Source: Heliopora coerulea | Taxonomy: Eukaryota > Cnidaria > Anthozoa > Scleralcyonacea > Helioporidae | Assembly: GCA_030142905.1 (NCBI GenBank) | Contig: JASJOG010000147.1 | Coordinates: 62,001 to 126,000 of the forward strand | Length of the DNA stretch: 64,000 bases | Direction of reading: 5' to 3' | Shown: positions 32,460 to 44,100 of the stretch, piece after piece | Position numbering within the stretch: the first letter of the stretch is position 1 | Layout: every line of letters starts with the position of its first letter | The notes under the pieces: model-generated | The model's input: only the letters and a program-made list of their open reading frames with translations | Database searches by the model: none | What the model was told of the DNA's origin: nothing | Position numbers and translations under genes: made by a program

Positions 32460-33690
32460 GCAGTATCGTCTTTCTATACACATATAAGATCACCCAATGC
32501 CAAAATTAAAGTACGTACGATAACTAGACATCAAGCAAAACATATCCTTCATTTCCAAATGTATCTGTTGGAATTTCTAGTCATGCTTTCGTAACCGCTA
32601 GCCTGACTGCTAAAACCTTTAACTGTAGCATTTTTTATGGCTTGATGTCTGAATATCATGGAAAATTTTAAATTTGCATAGCATGACCAGTTGCTATGCT
32701 TAGGTTTGCAACTGTTCATATTTCTTAATTGGCTCCGATACCATTAGGAGTACCGAGCAGGTGCAAGCTTTGGATTATCTGTGAATTTTAGGAAGTGACC
32801 GAGAAACGATACAAATATTGGGGATGGGAGGTTGAAGTCGAAATCCTTTGCAGCTGAGATGGAAATTTACTGGATGTCCGCTAACCATTCTGGCGCCATC
32901 AGTGGAGTTGAAATGTCTCAACTTAATAACTGCAAAGATCACACATCAATGGATTATTGCCAGTGCTTCATCAAAGAATGACCAATTATAAGCATTTGGG
33001 GTTGTGCCGGATAAAAATTGCAAGATATATTTTTATATTTATACAAAATATATTTTATATGTGATTACTTCGTCGTGGTTAATATGAAGTCTTGGATAAA
33101 CAATGATAATGAACGGTAACGCCCCCTGATTCGTTACATTTCGGCCAGCAGTTTTACTGGCTTATGATAGTCTAGCGCCCACTTTTTTTGTGCTTTCTGG
33201 GGTTTTTTTAAATTGTCCTTCGAATTATCCCAGACTCGGTAAGGACATTTAGTATTCATATTCGCTTTTATTCGATACTTTGAGTTGGTTTATCCGATCA
33301 AGTTCCATCAGTCGTAAGTTTTGCTTGTTTATCTGTTTTATTTGTTCGATATCTCTTGTTTCTCAAGTCTTTAGTAGTCTTATTCTGTGTAATGAGTAAT
33401 TTGTGTAGTTTGACAATCAAGGTGAAACATTGAAACCACGAATTGTTGTCACTCTTGGACCACTGGAAAACTGCCCAGTGAACCTACTTCTCCAGCAGAA
33501 TTCAGCACCTTCTTTATTGTGAGAGACTGCGGCAACTCTATTTTAGTATAGGAAGGTATACTTGATAATGGTTAGCAAGGATTTCTAGTGTAAGAGAAAA
33601 AGTTCCCAGCTGTCAGCCAGTTCAGGCAGTCCACCATAGCTTCAGGTAACTTCAGTCATTTGATAATTCGCCGAATTTGATATCTCATCT
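32460..33690. other. Spacer, nothing recognised
   Basis: No ORF of note and no clear repeat family. Confidence 0.4.
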
Positions 33691-33699
33691 AAATCTACA

Positions 33700-34340
33700 C
33701 CCTTACAAAAATTTCTCCTGCCATTTGAGGTACGGAAATAGTGTTTCGTATGAGAAAATGGTTCCATATATGAAATGAAGACATATGTGAAATTAGTTTT
33801 CATACGTAAATCAAAGGTGGAGGCAGTGCCTAAAAAGTATGGGGGGGGGGGATGGCACTAGGATGTAACCCACCACCAAAGGTAAATAATGTGAAAGAGG
33901 GTTTTGCAGGGTATCTTTCTAACAAATCTTATAACCATGAACATTTTGTATTATGTCCACAGTTGTCTCACTACAGTTTTGGTTTTCTTTATAAATTATC
34001 ACAGTTTCATCTGCCACTTTTTCAACTTGATTTTACTTTAATTTCCTCCAGATGTCAAGATTCACTAACAATTAAAGTACAAATGTTGCATTTTTCAACA
34101 GAAATGGGGGCCTCTGCCCCCAGCTTTAAAAGTTCAAGGGCTCAAGTCCCCCTTGCCCCCTATATCTCTGGCCCTGGGAATCTGTTGCATTTGTTAAGTA
34201 CTTGTTTGATATAGCAACATTTTATATGTGAAATTTTGAACTGAGCTATTTCACTTGTGAATTAGGTATGCCATGTGAGAAGACACTCTCATTTCACATG
34301 TGAAATGAAAATTATATTTTTGAAAATGCACCAATTCCAT
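33700..34340. mobile_element. Palindrome-rich MITE, copy 3, split by an insert
   Basis: The left end cccttacaaaaatttctcct starts at 33700. The family sequence stops near 33820 and resumes near 34214 (tttatatgtgaaattttgaa). The ~390-bp insert has a poly-G run (33840-33850) and gggggcctctgccccc / tcccccttgccccctat, words also seen at 40720-40775. Confidence 0.65.
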
Positions 34341-34379
34341 AATATTTTTCTTATGTAGAATTGCATGACCTTCTCTTAA

Positions 34380-36410
34380 GGTGGTATGGTACTCTTGAAA
34401 ATAAAATTTTTTAATTTGAGTTTTTCTCAACATATTTCTGGTGCAACAGATAGGAAATGAGTTACTGATGCAAAATCAGCCACTTATGAGCATGTTGTTT
34501 CCATGGTAGCCGAGATACTACCCCTATGGTGAGATTTAGGGCACTTATGCCAAAAATTATAGGGACTAAAGTAAAGACTAGACAAATACAAAACTAAGTT
34601 TAAGAGAGCCTCAATACATGTACCCATGATATGAACCTAAAAAAAGAAGTGATTAGAAGCTTAAGTTGTGAAATTTTAATTTATTTGTAACTGCTTCAAA
34701 ATACAGTTTGATACAACAAATATAGTGATTGTTGTTTTTAAAAACTATTTCTTATATGGGTGATTGTTGAGGTTCACATCATAGACCTATTTGTTGTTGA
34801 CAAATGCTGAAAATTTGACACCAATTGGACAAATATTAAATGCAGGAGAGTTTTTGGCATCGAGCAAGACAACAAACTGAGAAAATTAAGTTTAAAGTTT
34901 TCAAACAAATTTTTAAAAGGATCAACGATACATTACAGACCAAATAAAGTCAAAAAACTGTTAAAATGATCCTGTTGAATAGGTTTCCCCTTCTCTCTCC
35001 TGGTTCTTGTCTCCTTGCCTCTTCCTTTTTCCTCCGAGGAACTTCCTGGGTGTTTTTACAACATCTGATGGATTATAGTTCGCTCAGCTTACACGAAGGG
35101 AATCTGTTTGTTGAAGTCCAGCAAGACAAAATGCTCCTGGATTCATTCCCAGCCCTTCCAAAATCTCAACAGTAGCCCTTCCACTAATGTTAAAGTGGGC
35201 CACAGCATCATACACTCCTAGCTAAAAAACATTGGCTCCGACAAACTCCGACAAACGACCGCTTGTCAGTGGAAGCACAATGAAAGAGAGAAGCAAGGAT
35301 ATTGCTTTTCATTTCAGCAAGGTTTCCAGTGCTGCTTCTTATGGCAATGCCATAATAATTTTGAAAGTGTTTCCGTGCTCGTCTCATGCATGAATGGAGC
35401 TGCTTTTCATTTTTTAAAATTACTCATCCAACTATACTTTCAATTCGCTCCGACATCTCAGTCAATTTCGGAACAGACCGATTTCTCCGCCTTCGCCCCG
35501 CCCTTTACAATCGTGTAAACAAACGCACTGATTCGCTTATTGTGGAGGTGTGCACGATGGCATGCAGTGATCACGCATAACACGCCCTTGTGTACATGGA
35601 TGGCATAGCCTTATCACGCTATAGCCATGTTATGCCTCTATTGCATTGTGGGTAATTCTGTATATCTTCAACAGCACCCACCTTCCCCCTTTCATATAAT
35701 ATATCTTATATTAAGTCGAATTCGGGCTCGAAACCACAAAGCCAAACATATCCAAGGCGAGAGACTCTAGTACATATCTAAAAGATATGCCACTCTAAAT
35801 TTTTCAAAAAATTTTTTCACCCACCTACAGCCCTAAACCTATTACGACTCTCAGTCGCGCCTCTGCCGAGAACGGCCACGTCGGGAGCAAATTCTCGACG
35901 AATAAAGGTACCTCTCCATTCTTTGAAAGGCTTCTGGCAGATTGGCCATCCTCGGACTTTACATGATGTCCCTTAGGCCAGCTGCGACTGTTATGCAGGA
36001 GCCGAAATTCATGCTTGACCAACCAGCCACAAATCCTGCGACTGACCGCCATTACCAACGTCTCTCGCAAAGAAAACAATCCAATGCGCGCCAAAATCAC
36101 AGCCTACCGCTGGTCACCTCACGTTAATACACAGTAAAATGGATTTAAATCTTACAATAAGGAGGGAGGGGTGATTAAAAATCATTGTAGAAACAGTCCA
36201 GTAATAACAATTTGACAATAACAATTCGTTGCTATGGCGGTTGCTAATGGACAATTAAAGGGATAGGCAATTTCTTTTCAATATTTAATCCTTTTGCGTT
36301 GTCGAAATCAAGAAAATAGCAACGAGGAATGAAAAAGTAATGTTTAATAATGTTAAATTTCATAATTCCAAAAAATCGAGTTTTTGAAATGTTAAGAGTA
36401 CCATATCACC
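34380..36410. mobile_element. TTAA-flanked DNA transposon, internally deleted (2.0 kb)
   Basis: TIRs GGTGGTATGGTACTCTT and AAGAGTACCATATCACC are flanked by TTAA at 34376-34379 and 36411-36414. TTAA target duplications are typical of Kolobok and piggyBac. A transposase relic lies inside on the minus strand (34975-35382). Non-autonomous. Confidence 0.85.
34975..35382 (-). pseudogene. Transposase relic (Kolobok/Mutator-like type)
   Basis: The minus strand reads RKHFQNYYGIAIRSSTGNL and EMKSNILASLFHCASTDKRS, then, after what appears to be a deletion, LGVYDAVAHFNISGRATVEI, LEGLGMNPGAFCLAGLQQTD, SLRVS, a stop, and a basic tail (KFLGGKRKRQGDK). This order matches the C-terminal third of a transposase family common in cnidarians. 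The usual segments between (a CP..SWC motif and a CLHG.TQN..E block) are missing. An in-frame stop confirms it is dead. Family name from memory of motifs, so tentative. Confidence 0.6.
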
Positions 36411-36789
36411 TTAAAGGTAGAATAGAGACAAAAAAAAAATACCTGAAGTCTTGCATGGAAAATGAGAAGTAAAATTTCCAAATAGAACTTAAAAACTTGA
36501 AAAAAGTTGTGTAGGATAACAATTTTTTCCTAAGGTCTAAACTTTTTTGTGGCCCAACGATAATATCTCAGCAACCCCAACATATAATGCTTGGAAGGAC
36601 TTAGACCAACAAAACTACATACTATACCCCTAAATTTTAATTTTAGATTTTGAATTTGTATGAGAAATGATGTTAAGTTTGTGACTGTTTAAATTGATAA
36701 TGACAGCTCTTTATTTTCATTTGAAAAATAAACGTTTTAAATTTTATTGTTTCCATATTTAATTGTATATCAATTGGTTAATAAAGCTA

Positions 36790-36942
36790 AATGGCCGGTT
36801 TCCCTTATTACGTCAGATGAATACAACTACCAGAATACTTGGCGGTGTTTTCATTTTCATGCAAACATTGAATTTACGGGCAAGATTTCGAAAAGCACTC
36901 TGGTAGATGTATTCAGGAGATGTATAAGGGGAACCGGCTGTT
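36790..36942. mobile_element. MITE TGGCCGGTTCCCCTTA, copy 3
   Basis: Ends atggccggtttcccttatta and tataaggggaaccggc; internal tgaatacaactaccagaat and ctctggtagatgtattca are inverted. Confidence 0.75.
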
Positions 36943-36949
36943 TGTACAA

Positions 36950-37910
36950 CAATTTGTGGTACTAAAATAAACGAAAATCTAACTAACCTATCTATAAAAT
37001 CTATAAAATCTACCTATCGAGAACGCTTATGCGTAATTTAAAAGAGATCTATCGCGAAATAGTTTCTTCAAACTTGCAGTGTTGCGTTATCGTCATTGAT
37101 GAAATGTCATGAATGACGCAAATTCAATAAATCAGTTTATTCTCTTATACGTAAGGTCGCATTCCGATTAATAACCTAAAAATCATTACCTTTGCATCTT
37201 ACGGTCATCTAGTGAGGTACACCCGAATCGTTGAAGTGACTGAATCGACTTTCACACAGAAAACTAGATAGTACTCTGAAGACCTTTAAAAATACACTAA
37301 ATTTGATTGTTCGATAAAGAACTAGAATCGTCACTTCAAGCACAGTCCAAACGAATTCTTGTTACAATTTCAGAAATCTAAGTTTCCAAAAAATTGTTGC
37401 AGCTTTTGGAAATGTAGATGCTGTTCGCAAGCATCTCTAAGCGGTGCATGGAAATTCCAGTCTGTACCTACTAGTTGAAATCTTTGAGATATTAAGGAAG
37501 GTATGACCGCCAAAAAATGTTATTCACGTCTCAGCAACATATTCGGAATTAATGTTATTCTTTCGGCGTGTGAGTCCCACTGGTTTTATGAATCACATTG
37601 AGCAAAAACACTAAGGAAAACGCTTTTCCATGTTACACTCAGTCACGTGAATTAAAAGAACCGAAAACGATGGCGGCTTTGCCCAAGAAGCTTTGCAAAC
37701 TTTAATTGGCTCAAAAAGCAGGTGATAAATGTTTAACATGTTAAAACAAACTAAGTTGGTAGGAGTTTATTTTCACTAAATTTAATCGTTTTGGAGCACT
37801 ATCTTCCAATATTGTGGCAAGAAACAACAGTTACCCAAAGCAAAGTGTGATGGTGGAATTAATGGTCGCCATCTTTTTTGGTTAAGCTCATTATACCAAG
37901 ACCTCTCACT
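36950..37910. other. Spacer downstream of FGF gene A, nothing recognised
   Basis: No ORF of note. AATAAA on the minus strand (37915-37920) lies 54 nt after the FGF-A stop and may be its poly(A) signal. Confidence 0.4.
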
Positions 37911-37973
37911 TTTTTTTATTAAATAATAAATTATACCTTAATAAATATAATCGAACATTTACCGTTAACGTCA

Positions 37974-38168
37974 TTAACTAGGGCTTTTTTTAACAAACAT
38001 GATTGATCTCTGTCCAGCCGTCGTTTTGCGTCCCAGTTTGGGCGTTCCAAAGTTATCTTTCCTATTGCTAAAACCAAGGTACCAAGTATGGTTAGAAACC
38101 GACCGGAAGGTAACGTAGTTTTTTCTGTTTATTGCTTCTTTGAAGAGGCAGTCGGGGGCGTATGAGGC
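37974..38168 (-). CDS. FGF: FGF-A exon 4 (C-terminal)
   Basis: Acceptor ttcactttag, 64 codons plus TAA. It has the C.F.E...RKNYVTF, TWYLGF and GRKT..GQRSIMFV signature of FGF C-termini. Confidence 0.9.
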   Translation of the reverse strand, partial: ASYAPDCLFKEAINRKNYVTFRSVSNHTWYLGFSNRKDNFGTPKLGRKTTAGQRSIMFVKKSPS

Positions 38169-41100
38169 CTAAAGTGAACAATAGAAGATTGAATGACAAT
38201 GACTTCGGACATTAAAATATATTATACCCCAGAAAGCTCGAAATGAGAATAAATGTCAATCAAAAGCTAGGAAGATTGTACTCCAAACAGCTAATTAATC
38301 AAGGAGTAGTTTATATTAGTCTAGTTTTCCCTTTATCGGAGGACATGTTTTCCGTTGATTTGCCATGTGAAAGCAATCTATTTTTCTGAATAACGGGAGA
38401 CCCTGACAAGGTTGGCTTTTATGAATAATCCTTAATCAGCTACAGGTACTTATCAATAATCGACCAAAATATATTCATGTACGGATTACCCATCCGCCCA
38501 CCGGACTAACGAACAAACTAGCGAAAGAAACAACCAGCTGAACAAACAATTACATAATGATTTTTGAAATCTTTAAAACAAGATATCTCTGGAAATTTTT
38601 ATCTGTAAACCTCGTGATGTACCTCTCTTCAATTCTCTTGATATGGTGGACTTATCAATTAAAAAATTGACGTGGCAAGAGCTTTGATAATGTTACAAAC
38701 AGTGTGTTGGGAATATCAGCGACGTAGACGTGGTTACATATAGAAGTAAGCGAAATGAAAGGTGTGGCTGACAATTTACTTCCCAAGATGTCTCTTCATC
38801 GACTTAACTCATCGGTCTAAATTCTCTCTGCAGTCACCAATAGCTAACCAACTAAGCTAACAAAACGTCAACAAACTCATGAATCATGTAACCTCGTGAC
38901 TGACCAGTAACTGCCCAACCCTGCAACATCTAACGAACAAACGAATGAACGAACGAACTAAAGAACGAACGAACGAACGAACGAACGAACGAAAGAATGA
39001 ACGAACTAAAAAACGAACGAACGAAAAAACGAACGGCCGAACGAAAGAACGAACTAAAGAACGAACGAACGAAAAAACGAACGAGAAAACGAACTAACGA
39101 AAAAACGAACGAACAAAAGAATGAACGAACTAAAGAACGAACGAACGATAGGACGAACTAGTGAACAAATGAACGAACGAAAGAAAGAAAGAACGAACGA
39201 GCCAATTGACTAGCCAACCCGATGACCAATAAGCGGGCGAAGCAGTCAGCTAACTTACCAAATAATTCGACTCGTCGATTCCCATTGAAAACCAACCATC
39301 CTAACAGTCAGACTCTTAATCTTTTATTTCTGAGTTGTCTTATTCAAATATTTTTATTGTAGTGTTACTCACCCAAATTTGAACAACACTGTTCTTATCA
39401 AAACAGACATATCCTCTATTAGTCTTGCTTTTTATCGCAACTTTTCCTGATGCATGTGATTCAATCACAATTAATGCTGTTAAAAAAATAAGAGAAGTTC
39501 GCTAGCTTCGTTAGAAGGTCAGTAATGGTTGATGAGAAAAACGTTAAGGGAAATTCTGAACGGGACGCGTCTTTTAGAGTTCTGAAGACCGGATTGATTT
39601 TCTCGTCTAAGATGTTGTACCGCGGAAAATATTACTTGACAAACCTTCGTCAGATAACGTATGAAGGGATTAATTCTCGAGGCCATTCAAAAAAAAAGAA
39701 AAGATAAGAACACAGAAGAACAGTACACGCTGTGAAGAACAGTACGCGCTGAAGAGCAGTACACGTTGTGTCGGATCCAAAACACATGCTCCTGGTTTAT
39801 ATCCGAACGCAGTTCACAGTATTTTACGTGTCTTTAACTTTATCCGGCCACTTCAGTTTTTAAAAACCAATTTTGAGTAAGAGCAGATAGATTTTGTTCA
39901 GCTGCCATTAATATTACCTTGAAGCTGAAGAGCATTAACTCTGTCCCGGCTAGATCAGCATTCTATTATTTAACTCTGACTAACGCCAAATGATTTTACT
40001 CGTCAAACTGAAACATCCTGCCTGAAAAGGCTTAAACCAAAATTCTTGTTACTCGTTGTACGGGGGCAAATTGAATCAAATTCTGTTCAGAAAAAAGTGA
40101 AATAAATAAACCAGGATTGAACTGCAAATGCCTTCGAGAAACATCCTTTTAGGTAGGTCCTTCCATAAAATCATTCTGCATTTTGGCAGTCTGAGCACAT
40201 ATCTGTGTATGTGATCATGAGGACGTAACACTTAGTTCATATCTTTACGTTTTGCCGCAACCGCTATTTTGGGGTGAAGCTAATAGCTCTTGGTATTCTT
40301 GTCAGTGTCAACACATTTTCGCATATTAACTAATGTAAACTATTGTTAAACTCATTTGGAATGCATCACTCTTGGCATATCAAAAATTGTGTTTTCCATC
40401 GCTTAAGCAATGCGGGCAATTGTCAGCTTACTTTGGCCGTATTAATTTTAGGTTAAGCTTGTGTCATGGACTTGGAGTTTTTCTCTTCCCCGGGAGAGCT
40501 GAAACCGAAAGCGGAAATGTCTAAGTCCAAGAATGGTGAATGATTTGTCGCTAAGATTTCAAATTTCGGTCTTGGATTTAGCTCATTTTCTCAGTTGCAT
40601 CATGGGTACTATTGGCTTTAAGAAATATAAGGCTTTGACGGTTATATTACCCTTAACAGCACGTCAGTAACCGTACCATTCGTGAATCACGTATCGATTA
40701 ATGTAAAATCCCAGAGGGATAAGCACCCCCCCAAACTATTTCTGAAGGGGCTGAAACCCCTTAGCCCCCTATACTCTACGGCTGGCTTGTGTACTCCTCG
40801 TAATCCAAGCTTGAGATAGAATGCTCTCGATCTTGGTTATCTGATGCAGGCCCCATGCATTTATGGATCCTATAAGGGAATACGATGACGCATTTCTTGC
40901 ATTTAAATAAGGTTTTGTCCTCCTGATGGCAAGATGACAAGCCGATGCCCACCAAGAAATGTTTTTATACATTCTGTAAATGCTCTTGAATTCAAACATT
41001 CCAATCCGATTGGACGAAAGTGTTCCAAAGTACAGATTTTTGCATTCTAAAACTGGATTTATGAACACTAGAGTAGGGGTGCCATTACTGTTACACGAAA

Positions 41101-44100
41101 CGCGCTCTAACCATTGGCGACCGAGACTCTGTTTAAAGTTCCTTTTGTTGAGAGGAGAGGTTGTGGGTTACACCGTGTGTTATATTTTACTCCGAGCGTT
41201 CGGTTCAATATTATCTAGCACTTAGAAACAAATTTTTCAGGACTCTAGGTTGACAAACAATTGTATATATACTGACTGTCTCAAATCCCACCCCAAATAT
41301 GCATGACAGAAAAGCACGATTTGATTAAGTCGACCCAAGCTAGTTGTGGGCATGATTTGGTTTCAGACAAATTGCGTCAAAGGGAAAAACAAAAAAATTT
41401 CTTAGTTTTTGTCCACTTTTGTTTGGAGAATTTGATTGGTGGATGGACTAAGTAATTTTCGATTATAGTGCCATACAGGGCCTTGAAACTGAGTTCATAG
41501 GAAAACGTGAAAACGAAAACACTTAAATGTTTTACGTCAACTCGTGCAACTTTGTATTGTTAATACTCATGCTCAACAACAAACCCAATGCCATTTCCCG
41601 CTAAACAAGTCAAAAAAAAAAATCAAAGGTGCTTAGTCGAGATGTGCATATTCGATTATGATCGCTTTGTGAAATATCGAACCTTTATAAAATGTCTTCA
41701 CACAGGCCAGGATCGCCTAGAATAAGGCCATTTTATTTCTATTTCTTTCCGAAAGCAAAGCATTCCTACATTTTGCTTCCTTGTTCTCTTTGACCGGCAT
41801 CAAGATAAAAATAACGATAGGACATCACTCAACAAGAAGCGATTAGAAAAAGGTCATCCTTTGCCCTAAAGGACTAAATCAAAAACCCTTTTCAACAATC
41901 TCTGTTCTCGTAAACAGGCAAGAAGACGAACTGCTTATTAAAGTCATGATTTTCGTTGGTCTCCCGCTTCATAGACTTTTTGGAAAGTGTTTGTGTTCAG
42001 TGAAAACAACGTGATCCACTCATCGTTTATTCGTGAACGAAAGGTCGAAACGTATAAACATATATGTATTTTCTTAAAGACGGCGCTTTATGTACAGCTT
42101 ATCGTAAACTAATGAATTCTAACGGGTTTGTGCATATTGTTGCGACGTACACTGACAAAATTTTTGGCTCAGAATAAATTCTTCATGTTAAAGTAGTTTA
42201 CGCGCGAAACATCTTTAAGGTGGACTTAGACAGTCAAAATTTGTATTCATTATCGATTAATTGGCATTTAGAGGTATCAAATGGACAAATGTTCGGTAGA
42301 ACCCGACTTGTTCGGTAAACCAACATAAAATAAATTTCAAAAGTCAATGGTCGACTTGACAAAACTGTATTTTCATAATATTAGAATTACCTCAACACAC
42401 AAGCAGGTCTTTCCGTTAACATGTTAACAGAATGCGAGACATCCGTAGCATTATCTGCCTTCGAGGCCTTAACTCAAAGATCATTGAGCGTCCAAGGCCA
42501 AGGTTACCCTCCAGATTTTTATAGAAAACAATGTCCACAGGATTATCTATGTGATGGGATGGCACCTTAACAGTGTCTTAAGAAATCAAATCGGGAAACT
42601 GATGCTCCACAACAAATAATAATTATAATTACTAATAAATCATCAGTCTGTCTGGTTGACACGTAGTTCTTGTTGAGAGGTACAAGACGGTCAGCAAGAC
42701 GATTCTTGGGAACAATGAAACTCTCACGAATTTTACGTTATGACTAGTTTTCACACTGGGATCCCTATTTTTATACCACGTTCATTTCAGTTAAAATTTG
42801 GATAATGCCGAACAGTCTCACTGCTTCTCCTCGAGTTTTGCCCAGTAAGATGAAAGCCAACGAAATTTTGGCCTTAATCGGCTTTCCAGTCACTCCTAAT
42901 CTTTTTACTGAAGTATAAAATATATTTTTATTCCCTTCAACGAAATTATAGCCGGACTCATTTAGAAAGGTGTATAAATTTCCGTGCATGCAATGAAACT
43001 TTCGCGGAAAATGTTACCCAATGTATGTGCACGTTGAACATGGTTCTTTATCCAAAAGCTGATTATTGCCAATTTTTGAACAAGGAAACTTGGTGGTGTA
43101 TATGGCCGTCATTGAAAAGTTTACTAGGAATTGTGTGTTTTATTTTATACCTTGTGGTCCGTATTTTATGACAAACTTCGAGTTCAGCGTCCTCCTTTCA
43201 AAGAAATTTATGTCGGTCAAAATAATTTTGGTCGATATAAAACTGTTTACTGATGTACTGAAGTTGCGACATTAGAACACCAGTAAAATATACCAATTAT
43301 GCTACCAAACATAAGAACAAATAAAATACCCTACATGAAAATAAACACCACAGCAATTAATCTCTTGATATTTCAGTAAAAGTGATCCAACAAAAAAACC
43401 ATGCCACGAAAGAAAGCTAAAATCCGTTCTACGCTCATCCACAAACAAGGAATATTTCATCATCAGAGCACATGGGCATTGACCAAAGAAAAAATGTCTA
43501 TAACGATTGTTAATGTTGGAAATAAACTTAGTCCAATCTTTTTCAATTGGAGTGGAGTACTTATTAATGTCATTACTGGTTTTCGATCAGTTTTACAGGT
43601 CATTTCATAAAAAAATATTTAAATTTTTTGGCCGATGAGGAACAATATTTATGACAATGTCCTCAATTTTTGTTCATCCTCAGAATGTCCGACATTTATC
43701 AATCGTCGAAAAAGGTCAGTTATGAAATATCTAGGGCGCATCCTGGTTAGTCTAGACTAGAATGTGCTGTCAATCATACTCGATCGTGATCTTAATTCTT
43801 TACCAAGTGGCCTAAAAGTTGACAATTTTTGCAATTTTTGATTTGGCGGATTAGTTGGAAATTGTCTAAAATCAACTGATTATCTTGAGTGGTTGTCAAT
43901 CTCCACAATCGCAAGCATTTAAACTTTATGAATACTGACAGATATTTTCCACTTGACTTCACTGTTCAATCAATGAGAAGCAATCTTGAAAAAAAAAAAG
44001 TGCTTTAGTAGATTAGAGGTTAAACTATTGCGATCAAAAATTTAGAGCTGATACATGAGTGCGTATATATGGCGCTGTATGTTTCATAAGTAAACTAGTA

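Noticed and set aside
35825..36100. 91-aa minus ORF
   Set aside because: Inside the TTAA-flanked transposon; matches no part of the transposase motif order.
40769..41068. 99-aa minus ORF
   Set aside because: No domain and no counterpart in FGF-B; the adjacent sequence is C-rich repeat-like.
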